This document shows positions 51,866 through 60,294 of a DNA stretch of 64,000 bases, piece by piece; within the stretch, counting starts at the first letter, position 1, and every line of letters begins with the position of its first letter. The notes below the pieces were generated by a model. That model saw nothing but the letters and a program-made list of their open reading frames with translations. It had not been told where the DNA came from and did no database searches. The position numbers and the translations under genes were made by a program. The stretch spans positions 55,552 to 119,551 of the forward strand of contig CAYMSO010000005.1 in assembly GCA_964393185.1 (NCBI GenBank). Direction: 5' to 3'. Origin of the DNA: CAYMSO01 sp964393185 (GTDB taxonomy: Bacteria > Patescibacteriota > Dojkabacteria > J137).

Positions 51866-54370
51866 TTACTTAGTCATGGAGAACTTGACTGTGTCCTTAA
51901 CTAGGTTGACATCAACTTTAATAAGATCCTTCTTTTTCTTAATATTAGAATCAAGAAGGAATTTTGCTAATCCGTTTTCCAATATTTCTTGTACCTTTCT
52001 TCTTATATGCCTGCCACCAAATTCTTTACTATAGCCTTCATTATTTATTTTTTCTATTATTTCTGGGCTTACTTCCATTATTATGCCTGCTTTTATAAGT
52101 CTTAGCTTGAGCTCATCAACCTCAAGCTGAGTAATACCTAAGCAGTCTTTCTTGTTAAGCCCTCTAAATACATCTATCAGATCTATTCTGTTAAGGAACT
52201 CAGGTCTTAAGCTTCGCCTTAATTCATCCATTATCTTATCCTTCATATCTTCGTAAGCTTGTGTTACTTCTTTTTCTTCTTCATCTTCTATTTGTACATC
52301 AAAGCCTAGTTTATTGTCGCTAGAAACTTCTTCAGCACCAATGTTAGAAGTCATGATAATAATACAGTTCCTAAAATTTACTTTAACACCCTTACTATCT
52401 GTTAACTCTCCTTCATCCAAAATTTGTAGAAGTAGGTTTAAAGTATCTGGATGAGCTTTTTCGATTTCGTCGAATAGTATTACCGAATATGGCTTTCTCT
52501 TTACGTAGTCTGTAAGCTGACCACCTTCCTGATATCCTACATACCCTGGCGGGGATCCTATTAGCTTTGATACGCTATGCATTTCCATTAGCTCACTCAT
52601 ATTTATTTGATATAGCAAGTCTACAGATCCAAATAGCTCCTTAGCAAGAGATTTGGCAAGCTCTGTCTTACCAACTCCAGTAGGTCCCATAAATAAAAAT
52701 GATGCCAAGGGTCTTTTGGGGTCATTTAGACCCAGATGGGACTTTTGAATGATTAATCCTACATTATCTACAACTCTATCTTGCCCGACTATCCTCTTTT
52801 TTATATTTTTTGCCAAATCTTTCAATTCCTTGCTACCTATATCCGAAATTACCATTGGTATTTGAGTTGCTTTATAAATAATATCTCTTACTAAACTTTC
52901 AGATACTACTTTGGCATATTTTTTGCTAACTTTCTTTTTGCCTTCTATTATTTGCTCGATTTCGACAATTATATCGTCTTCAGATTGTTTTGCTTTAGCG
53001 GCAAGCTCAAAATTTTTATTTTTTATAGCTGAGTTCTTTTTCTTTTGAATATTGATCAATTTTTCGCCCAGCTCGCTGAGCTCGGGTTCAATTGCTATTT
53101 CCCTCCCTATTTTTAACGTTGCGGCAGCTTCATCCAAAACGTCTATGGCTTTGTCTGGTAAGAATCTATCTGTTATAAATTTTTTTGTTAGTTCCACTGC
53201 AGCATCCACAGCCTCTGCCGAAATTTTAATTTTATGAAAGTTTTCAAAATCATCTTTAATATTCAATATTACTTTTTTGGAACTTTCTATATCCAGTTCA
53301 TTAACAATTATTGATTGAAACCTTCTAGCCAAAGCTGCGTCATCTTCAAAATATTTTGAATATTCTTCATGAGTTGTTGCGCCTATGATACTTAATTCGC
53401 CACCAGTTAAGTAAGGCTTCAGAATATTCGCAATGTCCAGTGAGTCTTTGTTTCCAACCGACCCTGCACCTACGATAGTATGAATTTCGTCTATAAAGAT
53501 AATCACATTTTCGTCTGCAATTGCTTCTTCTATAACTGATTTAATCCTCTCCTCTACATCTCCTCGCAATCTTGCTCCAGAAAGTATTCCAGCTACATCC
53601 AAACTTAGTACACGTTTATTAAAGAAAGAACTAGGAACATTTTTGTCTACAAGCATATTCACAAAGCCTTCAACAATCGCAGTTTTGCCTACACCAGCAT
53701 CACCTACCAAAATAGGGTTATTTTTTGTTTTGCGCGAAAGTATATGAATCAGTCTTTTTATTTCTTTATCTCGACCAGTTATGTTTGGGTAACTTCCTTC
53801 GGAAGATTTTTCGTTCATGTCCACACAAAAATATGGAAGTGATGACTTATAGCCTTTCAGCTCATCTTGCTCATCTTTAGCTCCAACAGTTATAGGGAAA
53901 GGATTAAGCGTCATCAAAGTTTCTTTCAAAACCTCCTGGCTTATACCTAGGCTTTTAACTGTATTTAAAAAGTCTATTTCTTCAAACTTAAAAAATGCAA
54001 CTAGCAAATGTTCAGAACCAACATATACATGTCCAAGTTCTGAAGCAACAATGATTCCTTCGTTAATAATCTTCTTTGTTATTTCTGCGAACACTGGTTC
54101 TACATTATCAAAAGTATTTATACCTTTTTTATTCATTAATTCAATACTGAACTGTTTTGCTGTAACGTCAGTATCTATCCCCAGCTTCTCTAGAACTGTT
54201 TGTATAACTCCATCTTTTTCTTGGAGTAGGGCTAAAAATAGATGTATGGGTTCGTATGTTTGATGCTTGTACTGTACCGCAAGGCTATACCCTCTATTAA
54301 TTACCTTTCTTGCATTTAAAGTAAATCTTGCAAATCCTTTTATTTCTTTGGGCAGCTTTTCGTTTACCAT
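51866..54370 (-). CDS. clpC: AAA+ unfoldase ClpC
   Basis: ClpC unfolds proteins for ClpP or as a chaperone. The 834-residue product has two Clp_N repeats (about 8-150), AAA module 1 with Walker A G-D-A-G-V-G-K-T-A, a UVR-like middle segment (K-N-F-E-L-A-A-K-A-K-Q-S-E-D-D-I) and AAA module 2 with G-P-T-G-V-G-K-T-E. The short middle region distinguishes it from ClpB, which has a long coiled coil. Whether the ClpP-binding tripeptide is present was not settled; clpP is not in the window. Confidence 0.93.
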   Translation of the reverse strand: MVNEKLPKEIKGFARFTLNARKVINRGYSLAVQYKHQTYEPIHLFLALLQEKDGVIQTVLEKLGIDTDVTAKQFSIELMNKKGINTFDNVEPVFAEITKKIINEGIIVASELGHVYVGSEHLLVAFFKFEEIDFLNTVKSLGISQEVLKETLMTLNPFPITVGAKDEQDELKGYKSSLPYFCVDMNEKSSEGSYPNITGRDKEIKRLIHILSRKTKNNPILVGDAGVGKTAIVEGFVNMLVDKNVPSSFFNKRVLSLDVAGILSGARLRGDVEERIKSVIEEAIADENVIIFIDEIHTIVGAGSVGNKDSLDIANILKPYLTGGELSIIGATTHEEYSKYFEDDAALARRFQSIIVNELDIESSKKVILNIKDDFENFHKIKISAEAVDAAVELTKKFITDRFLPDKAIDVLDEAAATLKIGREIAIEPELSELGEKLINIQKKKNSAIKNKNFELAAKAKQSEDDIIVEIEQIIEGKKKVSKKYAKVVSESLVRDIIYKATQIPMVISDIGSKELKDLAKNIKKRIVGQDRVVDNVGLIIQKSHLGLNDPKRPLASFLFMGPTGVGKTELAKSLAKELFGSVDLLYQINMSELMEMHSVSKLIGSPPGYVGYQEGGQLTDYVKRKPYSVILFDEIEKAHPDTLNLLLQILDEGELTDSKGVKVNFRNCIIIMTSNIGAEEVSSDNKLGFDVQIEDEEEKEVTQAYEDMKDKIMDELRRSLRPEFLNRIDLIDVFRGLNKKDCLGITQLEVDELKLRLIKAGIIMEVSPEIIEKINNEGYSKEFGGRHIRRKVQEILENGLAKFLLDSNIKKKKDLIKVDVNLVKDTVKFSMTK

Positions 54371-54447
54371 AGTTTTTAACTTTGAGTATCAAAAAATGAA
54401 TACTAATTATTTTAGCAAACTAATAGAGATTCTGCTAATACTTTAGG

Positions 54448-54484
54448 CAAAAAATCCCGCACTAAGGTTGAACTTGTGCGGGAT
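54448..54484 (-). terminator. Intrinsic terminator of rpsA
   Basis: ATCCCGCAC (54454-54462) pairs with GTGCGGGAT (54476-54484); the minus strand continues with TTTTTT. It lies between rpsA and clpC. Confidence 0.88.
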
Positions 54485-54499
54485 AACACTTCTTGCATT

Positions 54500-55744
54500 T
54501 TAATCTTCTTTTAGAATTTCTTGAAGTCCTTCCATTTCTCTGGAAGATTCTGTTGAAGTTTCCTCTTTTTCAACTTTTTCTTCAGTGTCTTCTTTAGAAG
54601 CTTTCTTAGCCTTCTTTGGAGCTTCTTCCTTGCTTAGTCTCTTCAAACTTAGTCCAAGATGTCTATCTTCATCAGAAATGGAGATAATCATAACTTTGAC
54701 TTGTTCTCCTTCCTTGACCACAGATGCTGGATCTTTGACAAGTTTATTAGATAGTTCGGAAATATGGATTAAACCATTTAATCCGTCGGAGATTTTTACA
54801 AAAGCACCATAATCAGCAATTCGTTGAACCACACCTTCTACGATTTGGCCGACTTGATAGTTTTTGATAATACTCTTCCAAGGATCTGGTTTTAGCCTTT
54901 TAATACTATAAGCGACTCTTTTGCCGTTATCGTTAAGGCCAATAACCTGCACTTCTACCTGGTCATCGATCTTATAGAAATCAGCAGGATTTGTTACTTT
55001 ATCCCAAGAAATCTCGGATAAGTGAACTAATCCTTCTAGTCCGCCTGCATTAACAAACAATCCGAATGGAGCAATACCTGTTACTGCACCTTTGAGAGTA
55101 TCTCCTACTTTAAGATTCTCTAGGGTTTCGTTTCTTTGCTCCATATCTACATCTGAGTAAACTTGTTTTTCGGAAAGAATTACTTTTCCTTGCTCTTGAT
55201 TAATTTCCATCACTTTTACCTCCAGTGTTTCGTCAATCAATTCTGCAAGTTTAGATTGAAGCAGTTTTGTTGCATCGTCTTTGTTGTTTGTAAAAGATGC
55301 ATCAGCATAAATTCTATTGTTTCTTAGCTGAGAACTTGGTACAAAACCTCTCAAGCCGCCTCCGATTTCTACAATAACACCACCTGTATTAGCTTCTATA
55401 ACCTTTACAGCAATGGTTTTTTCGTTCTCTTTGGCTTCCTGTAGTTCGTGCCATTTTCTAGCTAAACCAGTTCTTTTTACAGAAAGTTCTATCTGACCTT
55501 CTTTATTTTCTGGTCTAACAACAAAAACAAGTACTTTGTCTCCAGGTTGCTTGTTAAACTTTTCGCCTTCGAGCTTCATTTCGTTTCCTAGAACAACGCC
55601 TTCTGCTCTCCCGCCAACGTCTACAAGTAATTGCCCTGGCTTTATGTCGATGATTACACCTTCTACTATTTCTCCAGGCTTAAAGGTCTTTGGTACTTGG
55701 ACCTCGTCAAGAAGTGTTTGAAAATTTTGGCTTTTGGTTGCCAT
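54500..55744 (-). CDS. rpsA: 30S ribosomal protein S1, four-domain form
   Basis: The 414-residue product contains four S1 OB-fold repeats (starting near residues 22, 105, 200 and 285: G-E-I-V-E-G-V-I-I-D, A-V-K-V-I-E-A, G-D-T-L-K-G-A-V-T-G, G-Q-I-V-E-G-V-V-Q-R) and a lysine/glutamate-rich tail. S1 holds mRNA on the ribosome, which matters most where Shine-Dalgarno pairing is weak, as seems true here. It has its own promoter and terminator. Confidence 0.93.
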   Translation of the reverse strand: MATKSQNFQTLLDEVQVPKTFKPGEIVEGVIIDIKPGQLLVDVGGRAEGVVLGNEMKLEGEKFNKQPGDKVLVFVVRPENKEGQIELSVKRTGLARKWHELQEAKENEKTIAVKVIEANTGGVIVEIGGGLRGFVPSSQLRNNRIYADASFTNNKDDATKLLQSKLAELIDETLEVKVMEINQEQGKVILSEKQVYSDVDMEQRNETLENLKVGDTLKGAVTGIAPFGLFVNAGGLEGLVHLSEISWDKVTNPADFYKIDDQVEVQVIGLNDNGKRVAYSIKRLKPDPWKSIIKNYQVGQIVEGVVQRIADYGAFVKISDGLNGLIHISELSNKLVKDPASVVKEGEQVKVMIISISDEDRHLGLSLKRLSKEEAPKKAKKASKEDTEEKVEKEETSTESSREMEGLQEILKED

Positions 55745-55810
55745 AGATTTTATTTCTATTTAAGTTTGGATTTTCTCTTAGAAGTTAAGTCTTAACTCCA
55801 GGGAATCTTA

Positions 55811-55834
55811 AATAGCCTAGAAAATTATAACATA
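55811..55834 (-). repeat. 24-base direct repeat, copy 1 (promoter-bearing)
   Basis: AATAGCCTAGAAAATTATAACATA on the plus strand differs at two bases from the copy at 56060-56083. Both contain the TGTTATAA[TC] box on the minus strand. Confidence 0.7.
55824..55832 (-). promoter_or_regulatory. Extended -10 promoter of rpsA
   Basis: TGTTATAAT on the minus strand (55832-55824), about 80 bases before the rpsA start. The surrounding 24 bases are duplicated at 56060-56083. Confidence 0.6.
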
Positions 55835-55898
55835 AGAAGGCAGATTTGAAGCATTTAGAATCTTAGCCAAGCATACTAAAACACAACAATTTGGGCAG

Positions 55899-56060
55899 TT
55901 AGCTTTCAAGTTCTAATCCACTATAGTCATTGAGTCTGACTACAGGATTTATAGCCATAATATTAGGAATATAATAAGTTCCATCACTATCAATTTCTAC
56001 AGTAGCATATCCAGTTGCATCATTATGCTTCTTCTACATCGTAGGAAATTGCATCATCAA
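55899..56060 (-). pseudogene. Remnant of a protein gene, possibly pilin-like
   Basis: On the minus strand a frame encodes D-D-A-I-S-Y-D-V-E-E-A then a stop; shifting by one base it continues A-T-G-Y-A-T-V-E-I-D-S-D-G-T-Y-Y-I-P to a stop at 55899. The residues look like real protein, and a type IV pilin-like C-terminus is possible, but no start or upstream domain remains. It begins right after the duplicated promoter. Confidence 0.4.
56025..56060 (+). repeat. Imperfect repeat flanking the glycosyltransferase cassette, left copy
   Basis: The plus strand runs TGCTTCTTCTAC, then ATCGTAGGAAATTGC, then ATCATCAA. The right copy at 58947-58984 is in the same orientation and matches at about 30 positions with one 2-base gap. 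Confidence 0.5.
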
Positions 56061-56083
56061 ATAGCCTAGAAAGTTATAACACA
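56060..56083 (-). repeat. 24-base direct repeat, copy 2
   Basis: Second copy of the rpsA promoter segment, 249 bases upstream of the first, with the -10 box changed to TATAAC. Confidence 0.65.
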
Positions 56084-56167
56084 GGTAATTTCGTGCCTAG
56101 CAGTTTATATAGATTACTTAATTCACTTTTAGTGTTAAAATTTTTAGTACTTTCTTACTCTTAAAGC

Positions 56168-56908
56168 ATGAATAAAATCAATTTCTCGCTGATTATCCCT
56201 ATTTTCAACGAAGAAGAAAATATAGAGAGATTGATCGACACACTCATCAGAAGCTTAAGCAGTAACAAGCTTATTAACAAATACGAAATAATCTGCATGG
56301 ATGATTGCTCAACAGATAAAAGTTTAGAATTACTCGAAAAGGCAAAAGCAGAAAGACTGCATCAAAAAGAAAATATCAAAATCTATTCATTCACAAAACG
56401 GAAAGGACAAAGTGCCGGCATCGCTGCAGGGGTAAAAGTTGCTAAATATGAAGTCTTAGGTATTATAGATGCAGATCTGCAAACAGATCCTGAGGATTTT
56501 AAAAAAATGATACCCAAACTTTTTGAAGGCTATGACTGCATCAATGGAGCAAGATATCATAGAAAAGATCCATTCAGCAGAAGAATGACTACAAAAATAG
56601 CTAGAGGGCTGCATCAATTTTTTCTAAAAGATAATTTTTACGATATTACCTGTCCACTAAAAGTGATGAGAGCAGAATGCTTAAAAAGCCTAACATTTTA
56701 CAATACTTTCCATAGGTTTATTCCAGTTCTTGTGCAAATGCAAGGATTCAAAGTTATCGAAATAGGAGTTACGCATAGACCTAGGATAGCAGGCAAAAGC
56801 AAATATGGTTTGTGGAACAGACTAAAGGTAGCCAGACAAAGTTTTAATGCTGTAAAATGGATGACTCAAAATTATGTAAGTTACGAGTTTAAAAAAAGAA
56901 TTGACTAA
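56168..56908 (+). CDS. Family 2 glycosyltransferase (polyprenyl-phosphate type)
   Basis: The 246-residue product has the GT2 start F-S-L-I-I-P-I-F-N-E-E-E-N-I, the D-D-C-S-T-D motif, and I-I-D-A-D-L-Q-T-D-P, the metal-binding DxD with the D-L-Q typical of dolichol-phosphate mannose or undecaprenyl-phosphate sugar transferases. R-I-A-G-K-S-K-Y near the C-terminus fits the same group (usually G-x-S-K-Y). It would charge a lipid carrier with a sugar for use by a membrane enzyme such as the GT-C protein encoded nearby. No C-terminal membrane helices are attached. Confidence 0.9.
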   Translation: MNKINFSLIIPIFNEEENIERLIDTLIRSLSSNKLINKYEIICMDDCSTDKSLELLEKAKAERLHQKENIKIYSFTKRKGQSAGIAAGVKVAKYEVLGIIDADLQTDPEDFKKMIPKLFEGYDCINGARYHRKDPFSRRMTTKIARGLHQFFLKDNFYDITCPLKVMRAECLKSLTFYNTFHRFIPVLVQMQGFKVIEIGVTHRPRIAGKSKYGLWNRLKVARQSFNAVKWMTQNYVSYEFKKRID

Positions 56909-56913
56909 TAATT

Positions 56914-57231
56914 ATGACATTAGATAAAGACCACTTAATTTTTGCATTTGGATTTATAGCACAAGCTTTATTCACCGCTAGGTTTGTTGTTCAGTGGATA
57001 GCTAGCGAGCGACGAAAAGAAAGTATTGTGCCCATGTCTTTTTGGTATTTCAGCATCGTTGGAGGAACAATGTTATTGATTTATGCAATAATGCGGCAAG
57101 ACCCTGTCTTTATTATGGGGCAATCTCTAGGATCAGTAATCTATCTTAGAAATATTTACTTCATTAAAAAGAAGAATAAAACTTTAAAAGAGCAACAAAA
57201 GGCAAGTAACTTGGATGAAATTTCTAGCTGA
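56914..57231 (+). CDS. Small membrane protein with lipid-A-biosynthesis N-terminal-like domain
   Basis: The 105-residue product has three membrane helices and the pattern F-G-F-I-A-Q-A-L-F-T-A-R-F-V-V-Q-W-I-A-S-E-R, V-P-M-S-F-W-Y-F-S, R-N-I-Y-F, which matches the LAB_N domain. In other bacteria this domain occurs beside polyprenyl-phosphate GT2 enzymes and GT-C proteins and may move lipid-linked sugars across the membrane. It starts five bases after the GT2 gene. Confidence 0.85.
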   Translation: MTLDKDHLIFAFGFIAQALFTARFVVQWIASERRKESIVPMSFWYFSIVGGTMLLIYAIMRQDPVFIMGQSLGSVIYLRNIYFIKKKNKTLKEQQKASNLDEISS

Positions 57232-57232
57232 T

Positions 57233-58801
57233 CTAGTTACAAACTCTACCCCACCCAATTGCAATAAATGTTTCGTCTTCGTATATCTTACATGTCTTAA
57301 TATTAATATCTAAATCTAAATTTTTAAGATCTGAAGTTAACCAGTATTTGTCCATAATAAAATAACCTTTAGAAAACTCATTCATAACTTTATAAGATCT
57401 TTCTGTTATTTTCCCGGCTTTGTTATCTTCAAAATCGTAAAAATTATTGTCATTAAATTTGATTTGGCCATTAAATCGTTCCTGCCTTGTCAAATGCCAG
57501 AGTAGCATATGTGCCTGTGGCGTGATTATTGCTGTTTGGCTGTCGTACTTTATGGGAAGGTTGTCTAATACAGTATAATCCTTTAATTTTTGTGTATGAA
57601 AATCTTTTTGTGCACGTATATTCAATTTTAAATTGCCATTTTGAGCAAAGAAATAATAATTCCCAAACAAGATAAAAATAACTACCAGCGCTAACAACTT
57701 CAGCAATCTTGGTGCTATATCAACTTTAAGTACGAGTAGCGATAGCTGTTTCAGCTTTTCTAAAATCCAGTTAATTGCTATGACCATAAGTAGCGTAGTC
57801 CAAATCGTAATATAAATGTAGTATCGCTCTTCAAAATAGCGATTGTAGTAAAGTCCATAAAATACGTAATACGAAAATGTTATGGTTGCTACTGCATTAA
57901 TTTCGAACTTTCTGCTTTTAGCACTAACAACAAAGCCTATAAAAGTAAGTATAGTAAAGAAAAATGACATTGGTAGTAAAATATCTTCGTTCACAGCATT
58001 GGCAAAGCTGTGAGATCCTTTTAGATAATAATTCACAAAATCTGAAGATATTTTGGGCAAAATATTAAAATCAGGCTCGCCTATTTTATGCGAAAAGATT
58101 CCAAGCATTGTATAAGGAATTAGTAATGATACCGCTCCTAAAGCTATCTTTTTCGGCTTGACTAGCTTAGGCATTTTGTAAAACAGGACTGCTAAAAATA
58201 CTCCAATATACAAAGCTACTATATTTCCGAATGTAGTTCTGTAATCAATCACTGCGTAAACAGCAGGAAAGACTAGCCAAATAGCCAGATTCTTCGATAC
58301 TTTAAGATTAAAACTAGCTGGATAATCTTTTTTGATCTGTTTGATTACAAAATAAGTAAATATAATATTAAAAAGTAAAAAGAATGAATATTCTCGTACA
58401 AAACTGCCCATTGCTACTATTAGTGGTGCGAATGTCCAAATAATCCCGGCAGTTATAGCCGCAAATTTACTATATTTACTTAAATACAAATACAAGAAAA
58501 CTATAACCAACGAATTTACTATAGCTGTTGGCAGAACTGCCCATGGATCGTATTCTCTAAGAATCAGTACAGGAATTGCAGTAAGGATTGTTACGGGATA
58601 AGCCCTGTTGTAAGGTTTATGCTTTTGATCTCGCATTATATCTCCCAACTGCCCCTGGGCAATAGATTCAACACTCGAAAAGTGATAATATTCATCCATC
58701 TGTAGGTGTTTGAAATCAACCCCTTGCATCCTAATTAGTACTGCAAATAGTGTGAGTAGAGAAATAAATCCTGCTACTAGGTACTTGGCTCTAGGTTTCA
58801 T
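57233..58801 (-). CDS. GT-C family membrane glycosyltransferase (ArnT/PMT-like)
   Basis: The 522-residue product has about ten to twelve hydrophobic helices and an early M-D-E-Y-Y-H in the first outside loop, the acidic D-E motif of GT-C enzymes that use lipid-phosphate sugars. The C-terminal 100 residues are soluble and probably external. Its gene converges with the GT2/LAB_N pair, the three making a plausible pathway: sugar to lipid carrier, flip, transfer outside. The acceptor (protein, lipid or wall polymer) is unknown. Confidence 0.82.
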   Translation of the reverse strand: MKPRAKYLVAGFISLLTLFAVLIRMQGVDFKHLQMDEYYHFSSVESIAQGQLGDIMRDQKHKPYNRAYPVTILTAIPVLILREYDPWAVLPTAIVNSLVIVFLYLYLSKYSKFAAITAGIIWTFAPLIVAMGSFVREYSFFLLFNIIFTYFVIKQIKKDYPASFNLKVSKNLAIWLVFPAVYAVIDYRTTFGNIVALYIGVFLAVLFYKMPKLVKPKKIALGAVSLLIPYTMLGIFSHKIGEPDFNILPKISSDFVNYYLKGSHSFANAVNEDILLPMSFFFTILTFIGFVVSAKSRKFEINAVATITFSYYVFYGLYYNRYFEERYYIYITIWTTLLMVIAINWILEKLKQLSLLVLKVDIAPRLLKLLALVVIFILFGNYYFFAQNGNLKLNIRAQKDFHTQKLKDYTVLDNLPIKYDSQTAIITPQAHMLLWHLTRQERFNGQIKFNDNNFYDFEDNKAGKITERSYKVMNEFSKGYFIMDKYWLTSDLKNLDLDINIKTCKIYEDETFIAIGWGRVCN

Positions 58802-58898
58802 ATTGAGTTTAGAAAAACTATTTCTTTTTATATTAGCAAATTTTGCAACAATATAATTGTACAGAATGCGAATTGTACCTTTGATTGGAGTTTCTACG

Positions 58899-58913
58899 TT
58901 AAACCGGCAATTA
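58899..58913 (-). repeat. 15-base copy of the 5S rRNA 3' end
   Basis: TTAAACCGGCAATTA is identical to 59017-59031, which spans the 3' end of the 5S gene. The segment between the copies holds the rRNA terminator and the right flanking repeat. Confidence 0.6.
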
Positions 58914-58946
58914 TCGTTAGAGCCATTCCGCCAGGAATAACATTTT

Positions 58947-58984
58947 TGCTTCTTCTACTTATCGCAGGGAATTGCTTCATCGAA
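58947..58984 (+). repeat. Imperfect repeat flanking the glycosyltransferase cassette, right copy
   Basis: Same-orientation partner of 56025-56060; lies between the GT-C gene start and the rRNA operon terminator. Confidence 0.5.
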
Positions 58985-59010
58985 AAAAAACTCCAGTTTT
59001 ATCTGGAGTT
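58983..59010 (-). terminator. Intrinsic terminator of the rRNA operon
   Basis: On the minus strand AACTCCAG and CTGGAGTT pair around a 6-base loop, followed by eight T. It lies just after 5S rRNA. Confidence 0.9.
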
Positions 59011-59021
59011 TTTTATTTAAA

Positions 59022-59139
59022 CCGGCAATTACCTATTTTCCCGGTCCGCGGTGCGGACAAGTATCGTCGGCTCAATTCTGTTTCACTTCTGAGTTCGGGA
59101 TGGGATCAGGTGGTTCCAGAACGATACCATCACCGGATA
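59022..59139 (-). rRNA. rrf: 5S ribosomal RNA
   Basis: The minus strand carries the 5S core: GGAACCACCTGATCCCATCC, then CGAACTCAGAAGTGAAAC, and CGGGAAAATAGG near the 3' end. Ends are set by the CCGG-containing terminal helix and may be off by a few bases. Confidence 0.9.
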
Positions 59140-59239
59140 AATGAGTAAAAACTTACGCATTCTATCCAATGACGATTATTAATTACCAGTTTTAAAGAGC
59201 TTTCCCCACAGCTAAGGCTACGGAGAATGATTCTCTAGA

Positions 59240-59337
59240 AACTGAATAGAAAAATAATCTCAAAGATTGGAATATATAGTGTGCCTAGCAAAACTTTGGC
59301 ACTAACATATTCCAAATCAGGTCTTTTTATCAAGGTA
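59240..59337 (-). other. 3' half of the 23S processing stem
   Basis: Two segments match the 23S leader in reverse: 59321-59337 against 63066-63083, and 59240-59258 against 63099-63116 (one extra base). They would form the long stem that encloses pre-23S and is cut by RNase III. A hairpin (TTGGAATAT...ATATTCCAA) lies between them. Confidence 0.7.
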
Positions 59338-60294
59338 AAAACTAAAAGCTTTTGGTTTATTAGTACACCTCGGCTGAATGTATTACTACACTTACACCTG
59401 GTGCCTATCGACCTGTTAGTCTTTCAGGAACCTATGACGAATTTTAATCTTGAAGTTGACTTCCCACTTAGATGCATTCAGTGGTTATTCAAATAGCAAC
59501 GTAGCTACCCAGCAGTGCCACTAGTGTGACAACTGGTGCACCAGAGGTTACCTAATCCTGGTCCTCGCGTACTAAGGATTAGTCTTCTCAAAATTCGAAC
59601 GCTCATACCGGATAGAGACCAACCTGACTTACGTCGGTTTGAACCCATCTCACGTGCCACTTTAATGGGCGAACAGCCCAACCCTTGGAACCTTGTACAG
59701 CTCCAGGATGTGACGAGACGACATCGAGGTGCCGAACCTTGCCGTCGCTATGGACGCTTGGGCAAGACTAGCCTGTTATCCCCGGGGTAACTTTTATCCT
59801 TTGACCAATTGCGCTTCCACGCGCCTCAAAAAGGTCACTAAGCCCTACTTTCGTAACTGCTTGACTTGTAGGTCTCGCAGTAAAGCCACCTTATGCCTTT
59901 ACACTCTTCTCCTGATTTCCATACAGGATGAGGTGACCTTAGGGATCTTACGTTACATTTTAGTAAGAGTCCGCCCCAGACAAACTACCCACCAAACACT
60001 GTCTTGGTTTCCGGATTACGGATCCAATCAGAAATAAAGCTCATAGAGGGAAGTGTTCCATTGATGGCTCCATTCCAACCTGAGTCGAAACTTCACAGCC
60101 TCCTTCCTACACTCTGCAATACAAGATTTATTACAATGTCTAGCTATAGTAAAGATCCCGGGGTCTTTTTGTCCTGGTATGAGAAGGCCGCATCTTCACA
60201 GCCATTTCATTTTCGCCGAGCCCCATGTTAAGACAGTGCCCAACTCGTTACGTCTTTCGTGCAGGACGCCTATTAAGCGCCGAGGAACTTCGCT

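Larger units (their letters stand above)
55745..56167. other. 423-bp gap before the glycosyltransferase cassette
   Basis: It contains the rpsA leader and promoter, the gene remnant, a duplicated promoter segment and the left flanking repeat. No intact gene was found. Confidence 0.6.

Noticed and set aside
58802..58984. N-terminal extension of the GT-C protein
   Set aside because: The frame stays open upstream for a while, but the translated residues look random and ATG 58801 is followed by a normal membrane-protein start.
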